This document shows positions 16,982 to 25,870 of a stretch of DNA of 64,000 nucleotides, one piece after another. The stretch comes from Rheinheimera pacifica (GTDB lineage: Bacteria; Pseudomonadota; Gammaproteobacteria; Enterobacterales; Alteromonadaceae). Position numbers and translations under genes: made by a program. Position 1 is the stretch's first letter. Each line of letters opens with the position of its first letter. The notes under the pieces were generated by a model, which worked only from the letters and a program-made list of their open reading frames with translations, ran no database searches and had not been told where the DNA came from. Location of the stretch: assembly GCF_900108485.1 (NCBI RefSeq), contig NZ_FNXF01000020.1:1-64000 (forward strand), read 5' to 3'.

Positions 16982-17899
16982 TTACCATTGTGTTTGCTGC
17001 TGTGGTGTCAGAAAGCTCCAGGCAAGAATACGGCTGACTTTTTGCCCCTGGCGCATCTCTATCACTTCAGATTGCACAGCGCCGACACTACGCAATAGTT
17101 TTTTTAGTACGCTCACATGCTTTTGCTGTGACACCAAAGTACTGAACCATGATACCTGTTGTTTGAACAGCTGGCTTTCAGTAATCATCTGGCTGATAAA
17201 TTTAAGCTCTCCGCCTTCGCACCACAACTCATGTTGTTGCCCGGCAAAATTGCGCTGATGCCCCTGTCCGGCTTTACCAAGGTTAGCCCATTTTCGGCTA
17301 CTGGCCGCTTCGGCTTCTGCCGAAGATGCAAAAAACGGCGGATTACACATGGTCAGATGAAAGCGCTGGTCGCCTTTAATTACCCCACTGAAAATGGCCT
17401 TTACATCGTGCTGCTGCACAATATTAATATGTGATTTAAGCACCGGGTTAGCCGCAACAATAAGTGCTGCGGCCTTTACTGCCACAGCATCAATATCGGT
17501 GCCACACACCTGCCAGCCGTAGCTCTGGCTGGCGATAACCGGATAAATAACATTAGCGCCGGTACCAATATCCAGCAACTTAATTTGCTTGCCGGTTGGC
17601 AAACCGCTATAGCTGCGCGCCAGTAAATCTGCCAGATAATGCACATAATCTGCCCGGCCCGGAATAGGCGGGCACAAATAACCTGGCGGTAACTGCCAGT
17701 ATTTCACCTGATAATATTTTGCCAGCAAAGCCTGATTAAGCAACACCACGGCCTGATTATCGGTGAAATCGATGGTGGGCTCCGCCGACGGATTCAACCG
17801 GACATAAGCTTCAAGTTGCGGTAAGGCTGCAATCAGCGCAGCAAAGTCGTAACGGCCCTGATGAAGATTACGCGGATGGAGTAACTGTTGTGAAGACAC
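16982..17899 (-). CDS. rlmF: 23S rRNA (adenine1618-N6)-methyltransferase
   Basis: 305 aa. A Rossmann-fold SAM methyltransferase that modifies A1618 of 23S rRNA. Visible are HPRNLHQGRYDF at the N-terminus (typical of RlmF), LLDIGTGANVIYP (SAM motif I), GTDIDAVA, and the catalytic CNPPFF for base N6-methylation. The start appears to be GTG at 17899; no strong ribosome site was found. It is divergent from cvfB. Confidence 0.94.
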   Translation of the reverse strand: MSSQQLLHPRNLHQGRYDFAALIAALPQLEAYVRLNPSAEPTIDFTDNQAVVLLNQALLAKYYQVKYWQLPPGYLCPPIPGRADYVHYLADLLARSYSGLPTGKQIKLLDIGTGANVIYPVIASQSYGWQVCGTDIDAVAVKAAALIVAANPVLKSHINIVQQHDVKAIFSGVIKGDQRFHLTMCNPPFFASSAEAEAASSRKWANLGKAGQGHQRNFAGQQHELWCEGGELKFISQMITESQLFKQQVSWFSTLVSQQKHVSVLKKLLRSVGAVQSEVIEMRQGQKVSRILAWSFLTPQQQTQW

Positions 17900-18036
17900 T
17901 TTATGACAGAGCCTGTATCAGGAAAAATTTCGCTAAGTTTATCATGCTATGGCTAATATGAAGCAGTACCGCAAAAAAACCGCTACAATAGCCGCCATTG
18001 TAATCTGCCCGCTTGGGGCGCACTTTTGGATACTGC

Positions 18037-18870
18037 ATGCTGGCTCTTGGAAAAGTTAACCGTTTAACGGTAAAAAAACAGGTTAAATTTGGCTTCTATC
18101 TGGATGGGTTAAGCTGGGGCGAAATTTTGCTGCCCAATAATGTGGCTCCGGCGGGCCTGGAGATTGGCCAGCAACTGGATGTATTTTTATATCTGGACTC
18201 AGAAGATCAGCTTATTGCAACCACTGAACAACCGAAAATTAAAGTGGGTGAAGTGGCCCAGTTACAGGTTATTGCTACCACTAAAGTGGGCGCTTTTGTT
18301 AACTGGGGCCTTAAAAAAGATTTACTGGTGCCTTTTAGTGAGCAGCAAATTCCGCTGAAAGAAGGCAATAAATACTTGCTATATTGTTATGTCGATAACA
18401 GCAACCGCATCGTGGCCTCCAGCAAACTCGACCGCCACTTGCACAAAACCACACCAGTATATAACCCCGGTGACAAGGTAGATATTATTGTCAGTGAACA
18501 AACTGACATTGGCTATAAAGCTATCGTAAATCATCAGCACTGGGGCGTGTTGTACAAAAATGAGGTGTTTAAACCACTGCGCCGTGGCGAAAAAATGCAG
18601 GCTTTTATTGTTAAAGTACGCGACGACGGCAAAATTGATCTGCGGTTGAATGCCACTACTTATAAGCAAGCACTGGAACTTACGGAGCAGGTTTTGAAAA
18701 AACTGCAACAAAACGGCGGCAAGCTGGCGCTAACCGACAAGAGTTCTCCGGAGTTGATTTACGCTACCTTTGGTGTTAGCAAAAAAGCTTATAAGCAAGC
18801 TATCGGGACTTTATACAAAGATAAGAAAATCGTTATTCTGGAAGCCGGTATCATTCTGGTAAACAGTTAA
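18037..18870 (+). CDS. cvfB: CvfB-type S1 domain RNA-binding protein
   Basis: 277 aa from the ATG at 18037 (MLALGKVNRL); an in-frame TTG at 18013 is less likely. The protein shows repeated S1-like beta-barrel segments: about 60-130 (KVGAFVNWGLKKDLLVPF) and 145-205 (DIGYKAIVNHQHWGVLY). A winged-helix end (FGVSKKAYKQAIGTLYKDKKI) follows, the layout of CvfB/YitL. Staphylococcal CvfB binds RNA and affects virulence gene expression; the role in gammaproteobacteria is unclear. Confidence 0.88.
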   Translation: MLALGKVNRLTVKKQVKFGFYLDGLSWGEILLPNNVAPAGLEIGQQLDVFLYLDSEDQLIATTEQPKIKVGEVAQLQVIATTKVGAFVNWGLKKDLLVPFSEQQIPLKEGNKYLLYCYVDNSNRIVASSKLDRHLHKTTPVYNPGDKVDIIVSEQTDIGYKAIVNHQHWGVLYKNEVFKPLRRGEKMQAFIVKVRDDGKIDLRLNATTYKQALELTEQVLKKLQQNGGKLALTDKSSPELIYATFGVSKKAYKQAIGTLYKDKKIVILEAGIILVNS

Positions 18871-18890
18871 AAGGGCCATATGGCCCTTTT
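18869..18890. terminator. Bidirectional terminator
   Basis: AAAAGGGCC (18869-18877), ATAT loop, GGCCCTTTT (18882-18890). The A-run and T-run on the two sides let the hairpin act for both cvfB (rightward) and csbD (leftward), which converge here. Confidence 0.75.
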
Positions 18891-18902
18891 AACCTGGTGG
18901 CA

Positions 18903-19094
18903 TTACTCTCTGAAGCGCTTAAACTCATCTTCAGCTTCTTCGCGAGTCATGCCGTAATGTTCCTGCATTTTGCCGCAGAATTTTTCAAAGCGGCCATTTA
19001 CTTCGGTCAGATCATCATCGGTTAACTTGCCCCATTTCTCTTTCACAGAGCCTTTAACCTGACGCCATTTGCCTTCTGCAATATCACTATTCAT
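18903..19094 (-). CDS. CsbD family stress-response protein
   Basis: 63 aa from the ATG at 19094, which has GGAG six bases upstream. It has the CsbD pattern: a G-K-W-R-Q-V-K-G-S-V-K-E-K-WGKLTDDDL core, then NGRFEKFCGKMQEHYGM. Proteins of this family are small, hydrophilic and induced by general stress; the molecular role is unknown. The 230-bp A+T-rich stretch to its right (19095-19325) holds its promoter and no other gene. Confidence 0.93.
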   Translation of the reverse strand: MNSDIAEGKWRQVKGSVKEKWGKLTDDDLTEVNGRFEKFCGKMQEHYGMTREEAEDEFKRFRE

Positions 19095-19325
19095 AATTTG
19101 CTCCACTGTTAGTTAGCTACTAAACGCTGCGATACGTTTGGACAATCCCCCGCGTATTGCAGCAGCAGTATTAGTAAAGCAAAGCGCATACCAAAAATGG
19201 GATTTAAAATAATGCTATATTTTTCATAACGTTAAAATTAATCCAAATCAATTTGTTAAATTATATTTAATAAACATAAGTAGCTTTTACCGGTGCTATT
19301 GCAACTTTTTCCGGAATATAAACTG

Positions 19326-20567
19326 CTAAGCACTGCGGTTTTGCGGTTTAGACAACACCAAATGTACAGCACTGGTAGCACGCTCTCTAAAACCGCCTTC
19401 ACAGTAGCAAAGATAAAAGTGCCACAGCCGGACAAAGTTATCGTCATATCCCAGCTGATGTACCTTATCGCGGGCATGCATAAAATTATCGCACCAGTCT
19501 CTTAGGGTCCTGGCGTAATCAAAACCAATATCCTGCAGATGGCGCACAACCAGGTCAGTTTTACGGCCAATGGCATCGGTCATCCGGCTGACCGAAGGTA
19601 AACAACCGCCTGGAAACACATAACGCTTGATAAAATCAACTTCACGCACGTATTGGCTGTAGCGCTGATCAACGATGGTAATAGCCTGTAGCACCATTAA
19701 ACCGTCTGGTTTTAACAGGCTGGCGCATTTCTCAAAATAGGTATCCAGATAGTCTTCGCCCACCGCTTCTATCATTTCTATCGACACTAACTTGTCATAC
19801 TGGCCGGTCAGATCGCGATAATCATCCAGTAACAGAGTAATTTGCTGCTGTAGCCCCAACGCCTCAATACGAGCCTTGGCGTAGTCATACTGCTGCTGTG
19901 AAATAGTCGTGGTGGTGACTTTGCAGCCGTAGTGCTGCGCGGCAAATATCGCCATACTGCCCCAACCTGTGCCTATTTCAATCAGGTGGTCGTCGGGTTT
20001 TAACTGCAGTTTTTCACAGATCATTTGCAGCTTATGCAGCTGTGCCTGTGCCAGATCGGCTGCAGCATCAGGATAAACAGCACTGGAATACATCATGCTA
20101 TTGTCGAGAAATAGCCGGTACATATCATTGCCAAGATCATAGTGTGCTGCAATGTTCTTTCTGGCTTGCTGTTTTGAATTACGGTTGCGCCAGTTCAGTA
20201 GTTTTAACAGCGGCCGGCCTAAGCGCGTTATGGTTGAATCCAGCTTATCCAAAGTGGCAAGGTTAAGAGCAAAAATACGCACCAGCGCCGTTAAATTGTC
20301 ACAGCGCCACCAGCCATAAATATATGCCTCGCCTCCGCCTACGGAGCCAGCCATCACCATTTTCTGGTAAAAGCCAGGATCAACTACGGTAATAACGGTT
20401 TTTAGTTCGGCGTGCTCGTCACCAAAGCGCAGGCATTGGTTACCTTCTACCACGGTGATATCGCCATGTTTTAGCTGGCTAATAAAATCCAGCGCAAATT
20501 TGCGGCATAAGCGGTCAAACCAGCTCAGATTATCAAAAACTGAAACTTCAGTAAGGCTCATGGTCAT
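19326..20567 (-). CDS. Cyclopropane-fatty-acyl-phospholipid synthase family methyltransferase
   Basis: 413 aa from the ATG at 20567, overlapping the DUF1365 stop as ATGA; a longer frame has no support. SAM-dependent methyltransferase of the Cfa family: RKNIAAHYDLGNDMYRLFLD, LIEIGTGWGSMA (SAM motif), ISQQQYDYAKARI, EMIEAVGEDY and YVFPGGCLPS are typical. It modifies unsaturated acyl chains of membrane lipids. As the last gene of the ybgA-phr cluster it probably makes a modified fatty acid with its DUF1365 and FAD oxidoreductase neighbours, not simply stationary-phase cyclopropane acids. Confidence 0.9.
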   Translation of the reverse strand: MTMSLTEVSVFDNLSWFDRLCRKFALDFISQLKHGDITVVEGNQCLRFGDEHAELKTVITVVDPGFYQKMVMAGSVGGGEAYIYGWWRCDNLTALVRIFALNLATLDKLDSTITRLGRPLLKLLNWRNRNSKQQARKNIAAHYDLGNDMYRLFLDNSMMYSSAVYPDAAADLAQAQLHKLQMICEKLQLKPDDHLIEIGTGWGSMAIFAAQHYGCKVTTTTISQQQYDYAKARIEALGLQQQITLLLDDYRDLTGQYDKLVSIEMIEAVGEDYLDTYFEKCASLLKPDGLMVLQAITIVDQRYSQYVREVDFIKRYVFPGGCLPSVSRMTDAIGRKTDLVVRHLQDIGFDYARTLRDWCDNFMHARDKVHQLGYDDNFVRLWHFYLCYCEGGFRERATSAVHLVLSKPQNRSA

Positions 20568-21328
20568 GCATTTGTATCCTTCGTCTTGGGGTGGGCATGC
20601 ACAGGGATCCCTTTTAAATAGAGCTTCACTGCATGCCAGTATATTCGCAGTACTACCTGTACGTTTTGCCATGGCTGGCGGATCAGCCATTTTCGCCGCC
20701 AGGCAGCGCTGAGTTCATGCCGGGTTAAGCTGATCCAGGCGCTGAAAATTTGCTTATCTGCCTCAGTATTGCGAATACTGCATTGTAAATGTTGATCCGG
20801 AGTGCTGATTTGCCAATGGTATTGCATCTTCATTGGATGAAATGGCGATACATGAAACGCTTTCTCGTGCACAAAATGATGTAAACCGGCATCCAAAGCA
20901 TGCAGCGGCATAGTCTGCAAATAATAATGCCGCTCATTCCAGGGCGTATTGGTTACTTCGGCCAACAAATAGCAAAAATGATCTTGTTCATCATAGCAGT
21001 AGTAAAGTGTTAACGGGCTGAAATACAGCCCCCAATTAGCCAGTGGCGTCAATATATACACTTTTGCCGGTGTAGTGGTGCCACCAAGCTCAGCGACTTT
21101 GCTACATACGGCGCTGTGTACACTGCCGCTGCCTGGCAGATAATCCTTGCGCCGAAAGCTAAGCGCGCCGAAGCGTTCAAACGCAATACCACTGGCTTGC
21201 AACGAGGTTTTATCCAGCATACTGCAATCAAGCCAGTAGTGCGCCAGCGGGTAGCTAAAGCCATACTCGAGCGGGGATACGCGCAAATGCCCTACTTCGC
21301 CCTGATATACCGCATGACCGGAGTGCAT
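20564..21328 (-). CDS. DUF1365 family protein
   Basis: 254 aa. The DUF1365 signature is clear: GEVGHLRVSPLEYGFSYPLAHYWLD-type start (H-x-R-x-x-P-x-x-x-F-x-Y), YILTPLANWGLYFSPLTLYYCYD (NPVSFYYCYD in relatives), EVTNTPWNERHYYL and KAFHVSPFHPM. The family always travels with the flavin oxidoreductase and Cfa-like genes and is thought to join them in fatty-acid modification. The ATG overlaps the preceding stop (TAATG) and its stop overlaps the next ATG, so the three genes are translationally coupled. Confidence 0.92.
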   Translation of the reverse strand: MHSGHAVYQGEVGHLRVSPLEYGFSYPLAHYWLDCSMLDKTSLQASGIAFERFGALSFRRKDYLPGSGSVHSAVCSKVAELGGTTTPAKVYILTPLANWGLYFSPLTLYYCYDEQDHFCYLLAEVTNTPWNERHYYLQTMPLHALDAGLHHFVHEKAFHVSPFHPMKMQYHWQISTPDQHLQCSIRNTEADKQIFSAWISLTRHELSAAWRRKWLIRQPWQNVQVVLRIYWHAVKLYLKGIPVHAHPKTKDTNA

Positions 21329-22584
21329 TAATAATCCACACCTAATAACGCAGCAACCTCTACCGCGCTTCTGGCACCGTCTTCATGAAAGCCGTTATGC
21401 CAGTAGGCACCGCAATAATAAGTATGATGATGGCCATTGATTTTATGCCGCTGCTGCTGTGCGGCCAAAGTGTAATGGTTGTATACCGGATGATCGTACT
21501 GGAAAACGCGGATGATTTTAGCCGGGTCAATAGCCTGAGTATTGTTCAGCGTGACACAAAACGTGACCGGAGCGCTGATACCTTGCAGCAAATTCATGTT
21601 ATAGGTAAGCGTAGCGCGATCCTTTACATTGGCATCCAGATTATAATTCCAGGCAGCCCAGGCGCGCTGCCGTTTGGGTAATAGGCGGGTATCAGTATGC
21701 AGCACCACTTCATTCTGCTGGTAAGCAATACCGCCTAATACTGCACGCTCTTGTTCTGTAGCGTTATCACCAAGCAAGCGCAGTGCCTGGTCGCTGTGGC
21801 AGGCCAGGATCAGCTTATCGTACTGTTCGGTGCGCCCATCAGCAAAGCTCAGTGTTACGCCGTGTTCATTGCGCGAAACAGCACTAATCTGCTGCTGTAG
21901 TTTTACCTTGTCATGCCCCAGTTTTGCCAGTAGAGCCTGTACATAGCTCCTTGAACCGCCTTTTATTACCGACCACTGCGGCCTGTCAGTAATATTTAGC
22001 AGACCATGGTTATTAAAAAACCGCAGGAAGAAACGCACCGGGAATGCCGGCATATCAGCCAGGCCTGCCGACCAGATCGCAGCGCCCATTGGCATTAAAT
22101 AGTTATCACGAATGCCATTACCAAAATCATGTTTCAGTAAAAAATCACCCAGTGCCAGATCCAGATCGGGATCATTTGCCGCCAACAAGCGTTTACCCAG
22201 TTTATTAAAGCGCATAATGTCACTAAGCATTAACCAGAACGACGGCCGTAATACATTACGGCGCTGAGCAAATAAACTGGCCAGGGTATTGCCGTTGTAT
22301 TCCAGATCCTGCGCACCGTTTTTTACCGAAAAACTCATTGTGGTGTGCTCAAACGCCACACCGAGCTCAGCAATAAAACGGTTAAAAATAGGATAAGTCC
22401 AGTTGTTAAACACTATAAAACCGGTATCAATAGCATACGACTTACCCGCAACTTCAACGTCTGTAGTCGCCGTATGGCCACCAAGGTAATCGTTCGCCTC
22501 CAGTACCGTTACATCATGTTTTTGCTGCAACAAGTACCACGCCATCATGCCCGAAATACCACCACCCACCACCGCTATGCGCAT
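21328..22584 (-). CDS. FAD-dependent amine oxidase-like oxidoreductase
   Basis: 418 aa. The N-terminal dinucleotide-binding motif IAVVGGGISGMMAWYLL is followed by LEANDYLGGHTATTD, and the C-terminus has YYCGAYWHNGFHEDG, typical of the flavoproteins (annotated as amine oxidase or NAD(P)-binding protein) encoded with DUF1365 and Cfa-like proteins. The substrate is not proven and is presumably a membrane acyl chain. There is a 35-bp gap to the upstream SnoaL-like gene and a 1-bp overlap with DUF1365. Confidence 0.9.
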   Translation of the reverse strand: MRIAVVGGGISGMMAWYLLQQKHDVTVLEANDYLGGHTATTDVEVAGKSYAIDTGFIVFNNWTYPIFNRFIAELGVAFEHTTMSFSVKNGAQDLEYNGNTLASLFAQRRNVLRPSFWLMLSDIMRFNKLGKRLLAANDPDLDLALGDFLLKHDFGNGIRDNYLMPMGAAIWSAGLADMPAFPVRFFLRFFNNHGLLNITDRPQWSVIKGGSRSYVQALLAKLGHDKVKLQQQISAVSRNEHGVTLSFADGRTEQYDKLILACHSDQALRLLGDNATEQERAVLGGIAYQQNEVVLHTDTRLLPKRQRAWAAWNYNLDANVKDRATLTYNMNLLQGISAPVTFCVTLNNTQAIDPAKIIRVFQYDHPVYNHYTLAAQQQRHKINGHHHTYYCGAYWHNGFHEDGARSAVEVAALLGVDY

Positions 22585-22619
22585 ACTGCTCCCTTATACC
22601 ACTCTATCTTTTAGCTAAA

Positions 22620-23063
22620 TTACTGCCCGTTGGCCATACGCTGTTTTACTTTACCGGTTAACCAGCCAATAACAGGCAAATGCCGGTACACCATTTCGTT
22701 TAAATCATAGTAATCACGATGATAAATAATCAAACCGTCCTGCCAGCGCAACACACTGCAACCGTGCACTATTATGGTTTTACCTTTACCAATTGCCGGG
22801 TGGCTAAACTGCATTTGCCAGCTGAGAAAGCCATGCTCCCCCTGCTCCATTTGCTGCAAGCCGGTAAATTCACAGTGCAGCAAACGGGCGTAGGCATGAT
22901 CAAAATACTCTGTCAGTGCGGTGCGGCCATGTAGCTCATGTACCGGGTCAATAAAGCTGACGTCAGCATGATACAACTGTGGCAATTTCTGCATATTCTG
23001 GCTGGACAAACCATTGTAAAACGCCAGAAATTGTTCAATGCGTGGAGCTGCTGCAGTATTCAT
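22620..23063 (-). CDS. SnoaL/NTF2-like protein
   Basis: 147 aa, a single nuclear-transport-factor-2-like fold: FLAFYNGLSSQNMQKLPQLY, DVSFIDPVHELHGRTAL and DYYDLNEMVYRHLPVIGWL. Such proteins are small isomerase or hydrolase scaffolds of varied use. Members with this C-terminal P-x-x-GWLxGKVK-like end occur beside photolyase in singlet-oxygen clusters. The ATG overlaps the phr stop codon by 4 bp. Confidence 0.82.
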   Translation of the reverse strand: MNTAAAPRIEQFLAFYNGLSSQNMQKLPQLYHADVSFIDPVHELHGRTALTEYFDHAYARLLHCEFTGLQQMEQGEHGFLSWQMQFSHPAIGKGKTIIVHGCSVLRWQDGLIIYHRDYYDLNEMVYRHLPVIGWLTGKVKQRMANGQ

Positions 23064-24481
23064 GCTTTTTTCTTTACCTCTGCAAAAAGCGCTAATGTGT
23101 GTTTACGTGCTTCACCGTGATCAACAACCGGCGCCGGATAACCGTTAGCAGTGCCAGCCCCGTGTGGCCAATGTACTGCTTTACCTTGCAGCTTACTTAG
23201 CTGTGGCACATAGAAACGGATAAAGTCACCGTTTGGATCAAACTTTTCACTCTGGCTGACCGGATTAAAAATACGAAAATAAGGTGCAGCATCGGTACCG
23301 GTAGATGCAGCCCATTGCCAACCGCCATTATTGGCCGCAAAGTCACCGTCAATCAGCTTTGACATAAAGTATCGCTCGCCCCAGCGCCAGTCGATGTGCA
23401 GATCTTTTACCAGAAAGCTTGCCGTAATCATGCGCAGCCGGTTATGCATCCAGCCGGTTTGGTTTAACTGGCGCATCGCTGCATCCACAATCGGATACCC
23501 GGTCATACCATCACACCAGGCTTTAAACAGCAAAGGATTGTTACTCCAGCGAATAGCGGCGGTTTCAGCCTGAAATGGCTGATGTTTTATTAAATCAGGG
23601 TAAGCCAGCAAAATGTGTTTATAAAACTCACGCCAGATAAGCTCAGACAACCAGACTTCAGCACCGCTTTTATCCTGCTGCCAGCTGTCGGCGGCCTCCA
23701 GTTGCAAACGTGCAATACACTGTGCGGCAGAAACAACACCTATTGCCAAATAAGCCGACAGTTTTGACGTACCTTCTATGGCTGGAAAATCACGCGCTGT
23801 TTGATAGTCTTGCACCTTTTCGCGGCAAAAGGCTCGCATTAGTTGCAATACGTCTTGCTCTGCAACCGGCCACTCTGCAGAGCTGTTATCGCCGGCTTTT
23901 AACGGCGGAAAATCCGGCAGCTTAAGCTCAACTTGCGCCACTGGTTTAGGCCTGGCATAACAGCTGACGCCGTGCTGCTTTAACTGCGCCAGCCAGCTGC
24001 GCTTAAACGGGGTAAACACCTTGTAGATATCACCCTGCTGAGTGCGTACAGAGCCGGGTGGCATAATGCACTGCGTATCAAAGCGGATAAACTGGCCATT
24101 TAGTGCCAGCACAGCTTGGTCAACCGCGTTGTCACGCTGCTGCTCACGCAGTTCATATTCACTTTGCACAAATACTTTTAATAAAAAATGCTGCCCCAGC
24201 TGCTTAAACACAGCGGGTATTTGCTGGTAACTGCTACCTTCTACAGCTAGTAAAGGGATATTAAGCGTTGCCAGTTCTTGTTGTAGTTGCTTTACCCGCC
24301 GGCGAATAAGATCCTGCTTAATTGGCGCCATATCATGCAATTGCCAGGTTTTTGGCGTGGCAATATACAAAGCAATAACCACGGCACCGGTTCTGGCGCC
24401 ATCTTCTGCTGCACTACTAAGCACTGCATTATCAAAACTACGTAAATCGTTGCGTAACCACACCACATTCAGCTGCTGCAT
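23060..24481 (-). CDS. phrB: Deoxyribodipyrimidine photo-lyase
   Basis: 473 aa, class I CPD photolyase, which uses FAD and an antenna chromophore to split cyclobutane pyrimidine dimers with blue light. It shows VVWLRNDLRSFDN at the start, WLSELIWREFYKH, DAAMRQLNQTGWMHNRLRM and the FAD/DNA region DWRWGERYFMSKLIDGDFAANNGGWQW-type segment with the conserved Trp residues. Its length equals E. coli PhrB. It lies 1 bp after the ybgA-like gene, the same partner as in E. coli ybgA-phr. Confidence 0.96.
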   Translation of the reverse strand: MQQLNVVWLRNDLRSFDNAVLSSAAEDGARTGAVVIALYIATPKTWQLHDMAPIKQDLIRRRVKQLQQELATLNIPLLAVEGSSYQQIPAVFKQLGQHFLLKVFVQSEYELREQQRDNAVDQAVLALNGQFIRFDTQCIMPPGSVRTQQGDIYKVFTPFKRSWLAQLKQHGVSCYARPKPVAQVELKLPDFPPLKAGDNSSAEWPVAEQDVLQLMRAFCREKVQDYQTARDFPAIEGTSKLSAYLAIGVVSAAQCIARLQLEAADSWQQDKSGAEVWLSELIWREFYKHILLAYPDLIKHQPFQAETAAIRWSNNPLLFKAWCDGMTGYPIVDAAMRQLNQTGWMHNRLRMITASFLVKDLHIDWRWGERYFMSKLIDGDFAANNGGWQWAASTGTDAAPYFRIFNPVSQSEKFDPNGDFIRFYVPQLSKLQGKAVHWPHGAGTANGYPAPVVDHGEARKHTLALFAEVKKKA

Positions 24482-24482
24482 A

Positions 24483-25424
24483 TCAGGCCCTCAGCCCCAG
24501 GTTCTCCGGATAAGGTGAGAAGTAGCGCTGGGCGCTGATATAAGCGTTAGGGAACTGCTTTAAATGATGCTGCAATAAGGTCAGTGGTGCCATTAGCGGC
24601 ACAAAGCCCTGGCGGTAGCGATGGATCAGCTCAGACAGCTCTTGCTTCGCTTCTGCCGTTAAACCATGTTTTAAAAAGCCCTGCAAATGCTGCAGCACAT
24701 TGGTATGTTGCTTGCGGGTAGCGATATTTTTCAGTGCCTGCATTAAATCCTGCAGATAACGCTGTTGTAATTCCTGCGCTGAAAACAGTTTCGCCTGGGC
24801 AACCAGCCGGCCCAATTCGCGATATGCCACCGGGCTGTGCGCCATAACCAGAAATTTATAGCGGCTGTGAAATGCCACCAGCTTACCGACAGAAAAACCG
24901 TCTTGCATACTCTGCTGATAGTCGTAGCAGCTAAATACGCGGCAGATAAAATTTTCTTTTAGTTCTGCATCGAATAAACGGCCATCTTCTTCTACCGGCA
25001 ACCAGGGATAGTGCTGCATCAATTGGCGGGTATAAAGGCCTACCCCCAGCTTGCCAAGCTGCTGGCCGGCAGCATCAAACAACCTTACCCGCTCCATGCC
25101 ACAACTGGGTGATTTGGCACAGACGATATAACCACAAAGATCTGCTAACTCAGGCAGCTTTTTCGCGGTAAAGTCCAGCATGGCAGCGGTGTGATCAATG
25201 GCACTGTTATTACTTTGCACCAGATGAACATTGTGCCCGTCGTCCAACTGCAGCCTGATTGCCGGGCGCGGCGAGCTCATACCAATAGCCATTTCCGGAC
25301 ATATTGCTACATATTCAACTAAAGGTGCCAGTTGCTGTAAACAAAAAGCTGATGCTTTGTGTCCGCCATCGTAGCGCACTTTGTCACCCAGCACACAGGC
25401 ACTGATCCCTACTTTTATCGTCAT
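24483..25424 (-). CDS. DUF523-DUF1722 protein (YbgA-like)
   Basis: 313 aa. An N-terminal DUF523 domain (about 1-150) has cysteines at ISACVLGDKVRYDGGHK, the CPE of AICPEMAIG and CAKSPSCGMERV, suggesting a metal centre. A C-terminal DUF1722 (YbgA) domain has FHSRYKFLVMAHSPVAYRELG. The function is unknown; the fused form occurs next to photolyase in many proteobacteria. It is the first gene of the six-gene leftward operon that ends with the Cfa-like gene. Confidence 0.9.
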   Translation of the reverse strand: MTIKVGISACVLGDKVRYDGGHKASAFCLQQLAPLVEYVAICPEMAIGMSSPRPAIRLQLDDGHNVHLVQSNNSAIDHTAAMLDFTAKKLPELADLCGYIVCAKSPSCGMERVRLFDAAGQQLGKLGVGLYTRQLMQHYPWLPVEEDGRLFDAELKENFICRVFSCYDYQQSMQDGFSVGKLVAFHSRYKFLVMAHSPVAYRELGRLVAQAKLFSAQELQQRYLQDLMQALKNIATRKQHTNVLQHLQGFLKHGLTAEAKQELSELIHRYRQGFVPLMAPLTLLQHHLKQFPNAYISAQRYFSPYPENLGLRA

Positions 25425-25454
25425 AATATTACCGTTTAATTCAAGCTAATATTA

Positions 25455-25482
25455 ATTACAGCAGGCGAAACAATTTGGATCG
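25455..25482 (-). promoter_or_regulatory. Possible ECF-sigma promoter of the ybgA-phr operon
   Basis: The reverse strand has CGATCC (25482-25477), a 16-bp gap, then TGTAAT (25460-25455), about 30 bp upstream of ybgA. TGATCC is the reported -35 core for ChrR-controlled RpoE sigma factors in related clusters, so this is suggestive only: one mismatch in the -35 and a loose -10. Confidence 0.3.
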
Positions 25483-25512
25483 GAAAATTTTAGCCGCGCA
25501 GTGTTATATGCA

Positions 25513-25549
25513 TAAAAAAACGGCAAGTTGCCTGCGCAACTTGCCGCTT
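25513..25549 (-). terminator. Terminator of the pheST-ihfA operon
   Basis: On the reverse strand GCGGCAAGTTG, a short loop and CAACTTGCCG are followed by TTTTTTT. A perfect 10-bp stem starts about 20 bp after the ihfA stop codon. Confidence 0.9.
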
Positions 25550-25571
25550 TGTTATTCACAATAACAATAGC

Positions 25572-25868
25572 TTATTTTTTGCTGGTGCCAACCTCAACAC
25601 GGGATTTTAGCTTTTGTCCCGGCCGGAAAGTCACAACACAACGGGCTGAGATAGGAATATCCTCACCCGTCTTTGGATTACGGCCAGGGCGCTGATTTTT
25701 AACCCGCAGGTCAAAATTGCCAAAGCCAGATAACTTAACCTGATCCCCCGCTTCCAGAGCTGCGCGGATCTCTTCAAAAAAAGCTTCCACTATTAATTTG
25801 GCATCGCGTTTGCTAACGCCAAATTTTGTAAACAGACGTTCTGCTAAATCGGCTTTGGTAAGCGCCAT
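25572..25868 (-). CDS. ihfA: Integration host factor subunit alpha
   Basis: 98 aa, normal length. A DNA-bending HU/IHF-family protein acting as a heterodimer with IhfB. It has [13 protein letters not shown], the beta-arm tip [12 protein letters not shown] with the intercalating proline, and [14 protein letters not shown]. It sits 2 bp after pheT, the conserved pheST-ihfA order, and ends at a strong terminator. Confidence 0.97.
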   Translation of the reverse strand: MALTKADLAERLFTKFGVSKRDAKLIVEAFFEEIRAALEAGDQVKLSGFGNFDLRVKNQRPGRNPKTGEDIPISARCVVTFRPGQKLKSRVEVGTSKK

Positions 25869-25870
25869 TC

